41,715 nt of DNA. Origin: Calditrichia bacterium. GTDB lineage: Bacteria; Calditrichota; Calditrichia; Calditrichales; Calditrichaceae. The stretch spans positions 1-41,715 of the forward strand of contig JALSTK010000135.1 in NCBI GenBank assembly GCA_026983775.1, given 5' to 3'. Position numbers and translations under genes: made by a program. Below the pieces are notes generated by a model, which saw only the letters and a program-made list of their open reading frames with translations, searched no databases and had not been told where the DNA came from. Below are positions 1 to 8,877 of the stretch, one piece after another. Positions within the stretch are counted from its first letter, which is position 1; the number at the start of each line of letters is the position of its first letter.

Positions 1-107
1 CATTTGCTCTCCATGGCATAAAACAAAAATTAATTTTCTATGATCCCGTTTATCATGATCGGTCTGTTCGTATCAACCCGAATGGAACCTGTTTTTGGGT
101 ACAATAA
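1..107 (+). CDS. C-terminal end of an unknown protein (partial)
   Basis: An open frame enters from the left edge (first full codon at 3) and stops at a TAA at 105-107, giving about 34 residues ending in RINPNGTCFWVQ. The residue mix (aromatics, Gly, Asn, Pro spread evenly) looks like a real protein tail, but it is too short to place in a family. It would be convergent with the next gene. A competing reading is a minus-strand gene starting with the ATG at 3-1, which has a GGAG five bases before it and would run out of the window. Both are possible; the + strand tail seems slightly better supported. Confidence 0.35.
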   Translation, partial: FALHGIKQKLIFYDPVYHDRSVRINPNGTCFWVQ

Positions 108-212
108 GACCCTTCCGTTCGAATCTCTGTTTGCCCTCAATTTCAGAAATGAGTTTTCTTCTTCCCTTCTGCAGACGGGTCAATAACACCGGCAAACTTT
201 TTAGACCCTGAA

Positions 213-695
213 TTAAAACTTATAGCCGATCATTCTTAAGAATTCTTTGCGCTTGACAATATCCGCTTCCGTTTCGATTCCTTTGGTACGAACCCCGTCA
301 ACGACTCCCAGGATGGCGCGTCCCATTTCCGTTTCGGCCAGGATCACCTGAACCGGATTGGCTGTGGCGCAAAATATGCGGGTGACTTCCGGCACATTTT
401 TGATACTATTCAGGACATTCACCGGAAAGGCATTACCTAAAAACACAATAAAACTATGGCCGGCTCCTAAATTAAGCGCATTCTTTTTAGCCAATTCGAT
501 GAGCTCCGGATCGGTACCGCTGAAACGTACCAGTGCGTCCTGGGAGGCTTCGCAAAAGGCCAGACCGAATTGAATGGCCGGATTGACATTAACAATAGCT
601 TCGTGAACATCCTCGACCGTTTTGATAAAATGAGAATGACCCAGGATAAAATTCATGTCTTCCGGTTTTTCGATTTCTACAATTTGTAATTCCAT
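213..695 (-). CDS. Adenosine-specific kinase family protein (DUF355, PF04008)
   Basis: A 160-residue protein that matches the small adenosine-specific kinase family over its full length. Visible family stretches are FCEASQDALVRFSGTDPEL (about 47-65), the glycine-rich NALNLGAGHSFIVFLGNAFP (about 71-90), and the C-terminal half with RIFCATANPVQVILAE and GVVDGVRTKGIE. The family is common in archaea and thermophilic bacteria; the kinase name comes from structural work on an archaeal member, and the physiological role is not settled. It stands alone: 308 bp separate it from the next minus-strand gene and there is no purine-salvage gene nearby. The start chosen has a GAGGGATGG purine-rich stretch just before it. 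The family call is firm, the enzymatic role less so. Confidence 0.85.
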   Translation of the reverse strand: MELQIVEIEKPEDMNFILGHSHFIKTVEDVHEAIVNVNPAIQFGLAFCEASQDALVRFSGTDPELIELAKKNALNLGAGHSFIVFLGNAFPVNVLNSIKNVPEVTRIFCATANPVQVILAETEMGRAILGVVDGVRTKGIETEADIVKRKEFLRMIGYKF

Positions 696-1003
696 CCATC
701 CCTCTATGTATTAGTTGTTTTGAGTCCAATTAAAGCACTGAATATCGATAAATTTATTGAAACTAAATTTAGGTAAGTTTCAGTAAAAATAACAGTATTT
801 TTTATAAACGTTTTTTAAAATGGGAAGCGAAATGACACCAAACGGCATGAGGATCCCGGCGAATCAGGCCCTTGCTATTCCGGTTTAAAACGGTTAGGTG
901 GTAAAAATGATTCTTTTATCTCTGCCTGTAACTCCTGGCTCATTCTTTGCTTGCTACCCTTCGTTTTCGGTTAAAAACGTTTCATCCCATACTATTTTGC
1001 TAT
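696..1003. other. Gene-free stretch
   Basis: 308 bp between the 3' end of the secreted beta-helix gene and the start of the adenosine-kinase-family gene. I see no RNA gene, strong terminator or repeat. Short frames here have no family resemblance. The promoter of the kinase-family gene should lie at its left end, but no convincing -35/-10 pair or Bacteroidetes-type TTTG/TAnnTTTG pair is visible. Confidence 0.5.
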
Positions 1004-4000
1004 CTAGCGGAGCAAAACTATTTTACGCGATTTGGTATAGCCATTTCCGGCGGAAAACCGCACGATATAAACCCCGCTGGGATAGCCGGAAGCGTCCCAA
1101 ACGACCACATGCCGGCCCGCTACCTGTACTCCCCTTACCAGGGTTTGTATTTTTTGGCCTAAGATATTATAGATTTGTAATTGCACCCGGCTGACAGTCG
1201 AAAGTTGATAGCGGATAACCGTTTGCGGAATGCCCCGAAAGGGACGGCTTGCGCCAAACGGATTGGGATAATTGGGCAAAAGATCAAATTCCAATGGTTG
1301 CTTCCCGATAAATTGTCCCATCCCAAGAGGCTCTTCTACAATAATCAGAATGGAATCGGAAGCGCTTGCCAGACTGTCGTCCCGCACATCGATATACAAC
1401 CAGCCCTGCCCGTGAAAATTCTTTTCAGCGGACAGGGTTATGGAATAAGAGGAATCCAGTTCGGTCAGGACAATGGAATCATTCGATACGGTGTACAGAT
1501 ATGATAACTGTTTGGCAGGCGTTTCCGCATCATACACAGAGCGCCAGGTTTCCAGTATAACGGAACTGTCCGCTTTAAAACGCAGGGTATCGGGCAATTC
1601 ATCCAGGAATACGGGTGCATCGTTTAGCGAATTTACGGTAACGAAAAACGTGTCGCTCGCGCTCAATCCGTAGGGATCGGTTGCCGTAATCATAACGTCC
1701 ATCCGGCCGAAATAATTTTCGCTGAAATTCAGAAACAGGCTATCGCCGCTTATACGTATAAGGGCCTGCGCCTCCCCGGTCCGGGCCCTGAAGGATAGTG
1801 TATCGGCGCTGTCCGGATCGCTGAAAACCTGCGGGAAATAAAGCATAAAATGCTGGCCGCTGTCTTCGTCAACAGAGGTATCTGCTGGAGAATGAACAAC
1901 CAAGGGCGCCTGTTCCACAATAACATAATCGGATCGTACTTTTTCACTGCTGCCCAGTTTTCCGAAGATGCGCAATCGCACCGGGTAGCTGCCATCATGC
2001 GTATAAATATGGCGGGGATTTTCTGTATAAGCGGAGTCACCGTCGCCGAAGTACCAGACCAGACTGTCGATCTCGCCGACGGACCGGTTGGTAAACTGTA
2101 CGCTCAGCGGCTTCTCACCCAACAATACATCGGCCGAGAAATCGGCAATAAGCTGACTGAACTCATAGGCGCCCATATCTACGATCGATTGGCCGTCGTT
2201 ATTACCGTCGTAAACGCGCGGATTACCCGCCAGATCATTTTCGGGTAGCGTAACTAAGGGATTATCCATCGTTCCTGCATCGATAGCCGGAGAATTACTC
2301 ATCAGGGCGAAGGGATCTTCGCCCTCTTGCACAAAGGAAGGGTTGTAGCCCTTCCGGTTGCCGCCGCCGTCCGTTGCTTTGGGAGGGATATAGGTTTTGC
2401 TGAACAGCGAATAGGTTACATAGGGATTGCTGGCATCGCCGGAGGCAAAATCGAAATCATGGGTGTTATTGCTAAAGATGCAATTGGTTACGTAAGGGCT
2501 GGCCTCGTTGCAATAGATTGCTTCTTCACTGTGGTTCACCAGCGTATTGTTCATAATCTGAGGATCGAGATGATCGAGCAGGATTCCCCGGCGATTACCG
2601 TTGAACAGATTACCGGTAATTTCGATCAATCCGTTGCAATAAATGCCCACTTCTTGCCCGGAAATGCGGTTGTTAAGCGCCTTGGTCTGGGCATAGCCGG
2701 AGGCCGTATAAATTCCGTAGCGCTGGTTATCATAAATCCGGTTATTCTCGATTTGACAATACACCGGCGTTTGGATGGACAGGCCGTCGCCTCCGTTGGC
2801 AAAAATGCGGTTGCCGTAAAGCAAAGGATTGTTTTTGCCCTGATTATTGCTAAAGAGAATCCCGTCAGATCCGTTGGCGTGTATAGTGCACCGGAGGATG
2901 CGCGGCGATGATTTCCCCGTCACATGGATGCCCTGGCGCAGATTGCTGCCAAGTTCGGCATGTTCCAGACGCAGCCGTGCGCCGTAAAGGGACACGGCGC
3001 CGCTTAGAGTGAGCGAATCAACCAGCGAATCGCCATAAGAGGCATAAGTCACCCGAACATAGGCCAGCAGGCTGCTGTCTAAGCTGTTCTCGTTAAAAAA
3101 CAACAAGCCCCAATAGCCGTTGTTCCCGTTGCGCGTGAAGACGATGCTGTCTTCAGCCGTGCCTTGGGCTGATAAACGGCCGTCCACCCGCAGCATACCC
3201 AGATCGAAATCGGGAGAGGTATAAACGTGATGACTACCCGTGACAAAACGCACCTGCACGCCCGGTTCGATAACCAGCAGAGACTCCGCCGGCACCAGTG
3301 CTTCGCCGCGCAACACGTAGGGACTGTATGCCTTCGACCAGATGCCGGAAACCCGCTGGCCGTTGGAAATTATGGTTTTATCGCTAATAATGAAGGTCGT
3401 ATCACTCTGATCGGTTAGCGCCGGATCAGGAGCATCGCTTACCCGGAATAGACACTGCTCGGACTGTTCATCCGGGATCAGCCAGTCGTAAGTACCGCTG
3501 CCCGGCTGTCCCACGGAAACGGACTGCCAATTTTGCCCGTTATCGGCACTGTATTCCAGGTTAACCGCCGATACATTACTCTGCCAACGGATGGTTTGTT
3601 TCGTACCGATTTTCCACGATTCCCCGCCATTGGGAACCGTAAGACGCAGATAGCTACCGGCAAATTCAAAGGCACCCATATCGATGCGGGAATCCAGGAT
3701 TCTATCCTGTCCGCCGGCGTCCTGTGTGGGCAGATTCAGTCCGCTGGTATCGCGGGTGCCGCCGTTAATACAGAAGGAATTCGAACGCAGAGTATAGTCT
3801 CCCGCGGCCATATTATTAAAGTGGGGGTCGATTGCCAGCAAATTACCCGACCCGTTGGTAACCCCTTCGGCAGGTTGATTTTCCTCCAACAGGCTGTAGG
3901 ACAGATTTACCGTAGAGGTCAGATTGCTTTCAATAGATTGTTGGTTGGCCCAGAAAATACTGTTCACTACCTCGGCCGTGGCGTTATAACCGGCATCGTA

Positions 4001-4642
4001 TCCGGTTTGGCTATGGTTGGCGACGGTACAATTGATCATCTGCACATCGCAGGCATTGGTGGATAAAATGCCGTTCCTGTTTCCGGCAATCAGGCAATTC
4101 CACAACCGGAGAGTAGCATTATCCATAAACAAGCCGTCATAGGCATTATGAAGGATGCGGCAATTTTCCAGGGTTAAAAACGTTTCATTCAAAGAGATGG
4201 CGCCGGTATGTTCTTTCCAGTCGTTAAGGTGCAAAACCTGTGAGGCGTACTCAATTCGGCAGTATTGCAAGTGGGATGAAGAATCGGCAGAAGAATGAAA
4301 ATAGAGGATGCCCCAATTCCCGTTCTCCCCGTTGCGGGTAAAAAGCAGCGGCTGATCCGCCGTACCTTCCGCCGTTAATTTGCCCTCCACGCGCAGAAAA
4401 GCGAGATCAAAAGCGGGATTGAGATAATCCGCTTCCGTACCGGTTTTAAAGCGCACTTCCACACCCGCTTCGATATGCAGGGTCGAATCGACCGGTACAA
4501 TCGCTTCTCCTTCGATTAGGTAGGGCGACTGCGCCGCCGTCCAATTACCGTATACTTCGCTTTTATCGGGGATGACGGTTTGAGCCAAAAGAAGATGGTA
4601 GAACGTTAAAAATACCGTTATAAAAAGAGTTCTGCGGATCAT
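1004..4642 (-). CDS. Secreted beta-helix/PKD protein with T9SS type-A sorting tail
   Basis: 1212 residues. The N-terminus is a signal peptide (RR followed by a hydrophobic run, probable cleavage after LLLAQ near residue 21). Two homologous right-handed beta-helix regions follow, starting near residues 38 and 437, each opening with a similar SPY-x2-xGEA-x-VP ... EAGV/EPGV-x-VRF ... LFTRNG/VFTRNG block, so the gene contains an internal duplication. Between them is an Ig-like module beginning VPNGGESWKIG. After the second helix come a PKD domain (WYFGDGDS, about 860-930), cadherin-like/Ig repeats, and a C-terminal tail from about 1117 with PNYPNPF, YNILGQKI and SGVYIVRFSAG, typical of T9SS cargo. 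It is probably exported through the outer membrane and attached to or released from the surface. Adhesion or polysaccharide binding is possible but no catalytic site is recognised. It does not seem linked to the flagellar operon on its right. Confidence 0.85.
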   Translation of the reverse strand: MIRRTLFITVFLTFYHLLLAQTVIPDKSEVYGNWTAAQSPYLIEGEAIVPVDSTLHIEAGVEVRFKTGTEADYLNPAFDLAFLRVEGKLTAEGTADQPLLFTRNGENGNWGILYFHSSADSSSHLQYCRIEYASQVLHLNDWKEHTGAISLNETFLTLENCRILHNAYDGLFMDNATLRLWNCLIAGNRNGILSTNACDVQMINCTVANHSQTGYDAGYNATAEVVNSIFWANQQSIESNLTSTVNLSYSLLEENQPAEGVTNGSGNLLAIDPHFNNMAAGDYTLRSNSFCINGGTRDTSGLNLPTQDAGGQDRILDSRIDMGAFEFAGSYLRLTVPNGGESWKIGTKQTIRWQSNVSAVNLEYSADNGQNWQSVSVGQPGSGTYDWLIPDEQSEQCLFRVSDAPDPALTDQSDTTFIISDKTIISNGQRVSGIWSKAYSPYVLRGEALVPAESLLVIEPGVQVRFVTGSHHVYTSPDFDLGMLRVDGRLSAQGTAEDSIVFTRNGNNGYWGLLFFNENSLDSSLLAYVRVTYASYGDSLVDSLTLSGAVSLYGARLRLEHAELGSNLRQGIHVTGKSSPRILRCTIHANGSDGILFSNNQGKNNPLLYGNRIFANGGDGLSIQTPVYCQIENNRIYDNQRYGIYTASGYAQTKALNNRISGQEVGIYCNGLIEITGNLFNGNRRGILLDHLDPQIMNNTLVNHSEEAIYCNEASPYVTNCIFSNNTHDFDFASGDASNPYVTYSLFSKTYIPPKATDGGGNRKGYNPSFVQEGEDPFALMSNSPAIDAGTMDNPLVTLPENDLAGNPRVYDGNNDGQSIVDMGAYEFSQLIADFSADVLLGEKPLSVQFTNRSVGEIDSLVWYFGDGDSAYTENPRHIYTHDGSYPVRLRIFGKLGSSEKVRSDYVIVEQAPLVVHSPADTSVDEDSGQHFMLYFPQVFSDPDSADTLSFRARTGEAQALIRISGDSLFLNFSENYFGRMDVMITATDPYGLSASDTFFVTVNSLNDAPVFLDELPDTLRFKADSSVILETWRSVYDAETPAKQLSYLYTVSNDSIVLTELDSSYSITLSAEKNFHGQGWLYIDVRDDSLASASDSILIIVEEPLGMGQFIGKQPLEFDLLPNYPNPFGASRPFRGIPQTVIRYQLSTVSRVQLQIYNILGQKIQTLVRGVQVAGRHVVVWDASGYPSGVYIVRFSAGNGYTKSRKIVLLR

Positions 4643-5232
4643 AGCATTTCCTGTAATTATTTACAATGGAAAAAAGGAATGTATGAATCTGCTCTAAAAA
4701 CCGAATGTTGTCATTGCGACCCGCCAAAGGTTGGGAACCCTCTTCCCTATCCATTATACCCGCCGGCCTCCAATTGAAGCGGGCAGTCACATTGTTCCCG
4801 GAAATGACGGCTTCGGACTCTTTTAGAGTCGTCTCATGTATAAAATTTATCTACAAAATATAAAGATACAAGATATTGATCCATTTGGCAAAAAAAGACG
4901 GGATAAATCGGGTCGGATTCATATTATTTTGTTCATATTTTGGGAAAATGTATGTTCTTTTTTTCGCACAAAGCAACTGTTATTCCCTGCTTGCGGCAGG
5001 CAGGGCAAAGCATGAACCTATTACCCCTTGTTTTTTATGAATTTCCACTCCGGTTGGGAAGGATATTTCTGAAATGAACTCACTTGTTTTTTTGAATAGC
5101 AACCCATTGTAAGCCATTTTAGAGTAAGTCCGACAATTGTACTTCAGAAATTCAGGGAATTTTTGGAAACATTTTTGAATTATTCCCTGAGTTATACAAA
5201 GCACCCTGATATTTAAGAAGAAGAGTAGAAAT
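4643..5232. other. Gene-free stretch with repeat remnants
   Basis: 590 bp between the flagellar operon end (fliO) and the secreted protein gene. It holds a degenerate repeat at 4710-4808, a small palindrome GACTCT-TTT-AGAGTC at 4816-4830, and a CCTGC-TTGCG-GCAGG hairpin near 4987. The right half is AT-rich with a 74-codon minus-strand frame that shows no protein-like features. No clear intrinsic terminator for the flagellar operon is visible directly after fliO. Confidence 0.5.
4710..4808. repeat. Degenerate GTCATT...AATGAC intergenic repeat
   Basis: The stretch starts GTCATTGCGACCCGCC and ends CCGGAAATGAC, so its ends are inverted copies of each other (GTCATT / AATGAC). GTCATTGCGA-type repeats of this size are frequent between genes in many FCB and delta-proteobacterial genomes. 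Here the inner part (AACCCTCTTCCC..., GGCGGGTATAATGG on the opposite strand) is diverged. Only one copy is recognised in the window, so the family assignment is by resemblance. Confidence 0.35.
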
Positions 5233-5727
5233 TTAACGTTTGCTTTTTACTTTAGTCAAAACTTGCAGGAAAGAAAGCGGATTTTCTATTTGTTTTTCCG
5301 AGGCTTCCATATCTGCGTTGCTGGCCTCACCCAAATCGGCAATTTTGTTAACGGATTGATCGGTGACCCCAAGGGCGAATTTACGGCCGTCTATAATCGC
5401 TAATAATATATATTGTTTTGGACCGATCGCGCGCCTGGCGATAATCTTAATAGCCTGTTTATTGACCGCGGTCAGGTGGCCGCTTTTTTTCTTATAAATA
5501 TTCAATCCGATCAAAAGGATGAGAATGATCAGGCCGGTTACCACAAAGACCCGGTAATAATAGCCTTCCATGCGATTATTTTGCGGTTGGATGCTCGTTG
5601 TGCTATCCGTGTTGGAAAATAAGAGTGAATCCTTTGTAACGGATTGAGCAAACGTTACCTTGGGCTGGAAAAGGACCAGGAATATGCCGCATATCCCCAA
5701 AAGGATGATTTTCTTATACATTATCAT
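5233..5727 (-). CDS. fliO: Flagellar biosynthesis protein FliO
   Basis: 164 residues. There is a signal-like hydrophobic N-terminus (about 5-27), a second membrane segment VFVVTGLIILILLIGLNIY (about 61-79), then a cytoplasmic FliO domain with the hallmark IKIIARRAIGPKQYILLAIIDGRKFALGVT. FliO assists assembly of the FliP-FliQ-FliR export gate in the inner membrane. Its ATG overlaps the fliN stop (ATGA, 5724-5727), showing translational coupling; a second in-frame ATG two codons on is equally possible. It is the last gene of the flagellar run, and fliP, which usually follows, is not here. Confidence 0.88.
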   Translation of the reverse strand: MIMYKKIILLGICGIFLVLFQPKVTFAQSVTKDSLLFSNTDSTTSIQPQNNRMEGYYYRVFVVTGLIILILLIGLNIYKKKSGHLTAVNKQAIKIIARRAIGPKQYILLAIIDGRKFALGVTDQSVNKIADLGEASNADMEASEKQIENPLSFLQVLTKVKSKR

Positions 5728-6632
5728 CCCAGGCTTTTAATTCGTTCTTTTGGACTCAGAAGCTGAGTGATCCGTATACCGAATTTATCGTCGATAACGA
5801 CCACTTCTCCTTCGGCAAATTTACGGCCGTTTACAAAAATATCGAGCGGCTCTCCTGCTGATTTTTCGAGTTCAAGGATCGATCCTTTTCCCATTTTTAA
5901 AAGTTCGGAAACAGTGACGACCTTCCGGTCCAGTTCCACAGCCACTTCTAAATTCACATCCAACAGCATATCGATATTTCGGGAATTATCCGGGTCGTAT
6001 CCGTTTCCGCCTAAATTGCTGAATTCAGCCGGTTGGACGGTTACTTTTTGTTCCTCTTCTACAACTTCCGCTTCCTGGCCATCGGGTTCATTCTGGCCGG
6101 TCTGGGTGGATTCCCATACCAGATAGATGAATGAGAATGATTTTTCATTTCCGGTAAGCTGATATTCCACATTCATTGCCGGGACATCATCCAAAAATTC
6201 GGCAATATCTTCCGGATTCTCAAGTTTTTTAATTTCGGACGTTCCGACCACAAAATTGGCCTGATCATCGGCAACGGACATTTTAATCTGCCCCATCACC
6301 TGTTCAAACCCCTCTTTCATCCCTTCAAAATGTTCGGGGGTGATGGTTTCGGCCGGTTCTTCGGCAATCATCCAGGCATAGAATTGCAGCACCAGATCTT
6401 CATTAAACAATACCAGATGCTTCAAAGAGGGTTGTTCATCACCTGTTGTAAAATAGAGAGCAATCCTCGGCAGCTCGGCCTGATTGATATAATCCAGAAC
6501 ACTTTCCACTTCGCCATTACTGGCGGAAATTGCAATCTCATTTTGCAAAAGCTGTTTTAAGGCCTCGGTAACAACAGGCTCTACCTTGCTCTGGGTTGCG
6601 TTAAATTTATCTTTGAATTGATCAACCGTCAT
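5724..6632 (-). CDS. fliN: Flagellar motor switch protein FliN with CheC-like N-terminal region
   Basis: 302 residues from the ATG at 6632, chosen because GAAGGAG sits seven bases before it; an upstream in-frame ATG at 6671 would extend far into fliM. The last ~80 residues are a standard C-ring (SpoA) domain: MLLDVNLEVAVELDRKVV, LLKMGKGSILEL, EPLDIFVNGRKFAEGEVVVI, FGIRITQLLSPKERI. The first ~180 residues resemble the CheC/FliY-like region seen in long FliN proteins, followed by an acidic linker. The ExxN signature of active CheY-P phosphatases is not seen (the corresponding helix has EGFEQ), so this part is more likely structural. It overlaps fliM by 11 bp. It builds the lower C-ring with FliM. 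Confidence 0.9.
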   Translation of the reverse strand: MTVDQFKDKFNATQSKVEPVVTEALKQLLQNEIAISASNGEVESVLDYINQAELPRIALYFTTGDEQPSLKHLVLFNEDLVLQFYAWMIAEEPAETITPEHFEGMKEGFEQVMGQIKMSVADDQANFVVGTSEIKKLENPEDIAEFLDDVPAMNVEYQLTGNEKSFSFIYLVWESTQTGQNEPDGQEAEVVEEEQKVTVQPAEFSNLGGNGYDPDNSRNIDMLLDVNLEVAVELDRKVVTVSELLKMGKGSILELEKSAGEPLDIFVNGRKFAEGEVVVIDDKFGIRITQLLSPKERIKSLG

Positions 6633-7608
6633 CTTCTTCTCCTTCTGCTGTTGAAAGAATACGGACAGCATAACGTTTATTCCGGATTCCTGCTACTCCG
6701 TAAAACAGGTGTTTGTTTTGAACAAAGACTTCCAGCGGACTGTTCGTGCGATTCATCAACTGAATCACATCCCCTTTTTTTAGTTCCAAAAAATCTCGGA
6801 TCGAGATATTGCTTTTTCCGAGAATCATACGTAAAGGGACACTTGTATTTTTTATATTATATTCGACGATGTCTCTTTCTTCCGTCGACGATTCCCTGGC
6901 GCCAAACAATATCTTTTTCTGAACTTCCGGACGGGTAAGAATATTCGAAATCCACATATAGGGATAACAGATATTCATCAAGGAGGTTGTACCATGAATT
7001 TTCACTTCCATGGAAGCGACGATTACAGGCTCGGAAGAGGGTACGATTTGTACAAATTCGGGATTGCTTTCGAATTTGACCAAGTTCGATTCGAGCGGAG
7101 CCACCGGTTCCCAATTTTTACTTAATTCAACTAAGAAACGGTCCACCACATGACGCATGATGCGCTGCTCGATCACCGAAATTGCCCGTGCTTCGGCAAT
7201 GGAAGAGCCCTGTCCTCCGAAAAGCCGTTCCACAATGAAGATTGCCAGTTGGGGACTCATTTCCATCACAAACTGAGCCGGATTTTCTTCCTTTGTTTCG
7301 AAGACATAGATACTACTCGGAGGTACGATGGACATGACGAATTCCGAATACATAATCTGATCGATAGCCAGAAGATTCATCTCCACGATCATCCTCAACT
7401 GAGCAGACAGGAATACGCCAAAATTGCGACAGAGACCTTCATGAATCGTCTCCAGTAGGCGCATTTGTTCCTTAGATACTAAATTGGGATGCTTAAAATC
7501 ATACAGCGATATCTTCTGTTTCGGCTCAGCTTTACTATCCGACTCCTGCTCGCCGGGAACATTCGATAATAAGGCATCAATTTCTTCTTGTGAAAGTATT
7601 TTGGCCAT
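6622..7608 (-). CDS. fliM: Flagellar motor switch protein FliM
   Basis: 328 residues, the usual length. The N-terminus carries the CheY-P-binding motif (LSQEEIDALLSNV, residues 5-17). The middle domain with GGxG (LFGGQGSS) contacts FliG, and the C-terminal SpoA domain (VPLRMILGKSNISIRDFLEL, GDVIQLMNRTNSPLEVFV) binds FliN. It forms the C-ring that switches rotation direction. The retained EIDALL motif implies that a CheY is encoded elsewhere, since none is in this window. It lies 16 bp after fliL. Confidence 0.95.
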   Translation of the reverse strand: MAKILSQEEIDALLSNVPGEQESDSKAEPKQKISLYDFKHPNLVSKEQMRLLETIHEGLCRNFGVFLSAQLRMIVEMNLLAIDQIMYSEFVMSIVPPSSIYVFETKEENPAQFVMEMSPQLAIFIVERLFGGQGSSIAEARAISVIEQRIMRHVVDRFLVELSKNWEPVAPLESNLVKFESNPEFVQIVPSSEPVIVASMEVKIHGTTSLMNICYPYMWISNILTRPEVQKKILFGARESSTEERDIVEYNIKNTSVPLRMILGKSNISIRDFLELKKGDVIQLMNRTNSPLEVFVQNKHLFYGVAGIRNKRYAVRILSTAEGEEDDG

Positions 7609-7624
7609 AATAAAACAGGTCCCG

Positions 7625-8137
7625 TTATTCTAAAACGTAGCGCGTAAAATACAAATTGGTTACCACTTTTTCCTGTATGACGCTATTCGCTATATTCTTC
7701 AGATCATTACGGATAGCATCCATCTCCTGGACATTGGAATACTCCTCAATGGTTTTACTCCGCAAATATTTAAGAAACTGATCGACAATTACCGGTTTAT
7801 AGGCTGTCAATTTTTCAACCGCTTTAGGGTCATGTACCTCCAGGGCCACCTCAAAGACTGCAAATCTGCGTCCCATGGACCCCTTGGGATTCACCGTTAA
7901 ATTCGAAATGGAGAACAGAGTACCCAGGGTGTTTCCTTCTTTAACCCCGGCCTCTTTCTGTTGATCCGCTCCGGGATCCGTGCTCCCGGCAAATTTGGGA
8001 TAGATCACAAAAACGACTAATGCAATCGCTGCTATGATCTGTACCAGGATAATAGTTAAGAACAAAAACCCCTTTTTCTTTTTCGGGGGCAGGGCCGGTT
8101 CTTCCTTTCCGGAACCGTTTTTTTTTAGTTCAGCCAT
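7625..8137 (-). CDS. fliL: Flagellar basal body-associated protein FliL
   Basis: 170 residues. A basic N-terminus rich in Lys and Pro leads into one membrane segment (GFLFLTIILVQIIAAIALVV, about 24-43), then a periplasmic FliL domain: GTLFSISNLTVNPKGSMGRR, FAVFEVALEVHD, LRSKTIEEYSNVQEMDAIRND. FliL forms rings around the stator and supports torque generation. It lies between motB and fliM, consistent with its role at the stator-rotor interface, with gaps of 18 and 16 bp. Confidence 0.92.
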   Translation of the reverse strand: MAELKKNGSGKEEPALPPKKKKGFLFLTIILVQIIAAIALVVFVIYPKFAGSTDPGADQQKEAGVKEGNTLGTLFSISNLTVNPKGSMGRRFAVFEVALEVHDPKAVEKLTAYKPVIVDQFLKYLRSKTIEEYSNVQEMDAIRNDLKNIANSVIQEKVVTNLYFTRYVLE

Positions 8138-8155
8138 CTTCTACCTCGATCTGTT

Positions 8156-8848
8156 TTATTCACTTTTAATAAAAATTTCTACGCGACGATTTTTAGCCCT
8201 GTGCTGAGGAGTATCATTCGGAACAAGGGGCCGAAATTCACCATGGCCTACCGCAGCCAACCGTCTGGCCGGAATCTTTTCAACGTCATAAAAATAATGA
8301 ACCACACTCATAGCTCTGGCGGTTGATAATTCCCAGTTCGAGGGATATTTTTTAGTATGAATGGGAATATTATCCGTATGCCCCTCCACATATACCTCAT
8401 TATGCGTATCTTTTATCATTTTTGCGATTTCATTTAGAATCGGCATGGCCTGGGGTTTGATCTTCGCTTTTCCTACATCATAGAGGACACTATTTCCCAG
8501 ACGGATATGGATGCCGGAAGAGGTAATTTCCACGGATATTTTATCCTGCATTTTTGAATTTTTCACCACATCCTGGAACTCTTTAACCACTTCACTGAGG
8601 CCTGTATTTTGGGTGGAAATTTTCTCCCTCAAATGCAACGTTCTGCTCGGTACAGCACTGCCGTTATCCGGAAGAACCCCTAAAGCTCCTTTCATAGAGC
8701 TCATGGCGCCTTTGAACTTCTCCAGTTCAATGGTCGAGTAGGATAAAATCAGGATAAAGAACACCAACAGTAAGGTGGTCATATCGCTGAAAGTCGTCAT
8801 CCAAAACGGCGCCGACGGTTCTTCTACTTCTTCTTTTTCTTTTTTCAT
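8156..8848 (-). CDS. motB: Flagellar motor stator protein MotB
   Basis: 230 residues. A charged N-terminus, then the single membrane segment with the proton-carrying aspartate at residue 22 (FSDMTTLLLVFFILILSYS), a plug/linker region and an OmpA-like peptidoglycan-binding domain (VYVEGHTDNIPIHT, NWELSTARAMSVV, AAVGHGEFRPLVPND, NRRVEIFI). It anchors the stator to the cell wall and, with MotA, conducts ions. Ion type cannot be settled from this alone. It starts 29 bp after motA. Confidence 0.94.
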   Translation of the reverse strand: MKKEKEEVEEPSAPFWMTTFSDMTTLLLVFFILILSYSTIELEKFKGAMSSMKGALGVLPDNGSAVPSRTLHLREKISTQNTGLSEVVKEFQDVVKNSKMQDKISVEITSSGIHIRLGNSVLYDVGKAKIKPQAMPILNEIAKMIKDTHNEVYVEGHTDNIPIHTKKYPSNWELSTARAMSVVHYFYDVEKIPARRLAAVGHGEFRPLVPNDTPQHRAKNRRVEIFIKSE

Positions 8849-8877
8849 GAACTAAATCGTTAAGATTGTTTTTATAC

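Noticed and set aside
2327-4066. Long open frames on the + strand (194 and 177 codons)
   Set aside because: They are antisense to the beta-helix gene, whose minus-strand product has a signal peptide, clear domains and a sorting tail.
4980-5204. Possible 74-residue gene on the minus strand
   Set aside because: Cys- and Lys-rich composition, no family resemblance, no good ribosome site, and it lies in AT-rich DNA with hairpins.
6633-6671. Longer N-terminus for FliN
   Set aside because: The extra 13 residues lie inside fliM and the internal ATG at 6632 has the good ribosome site.
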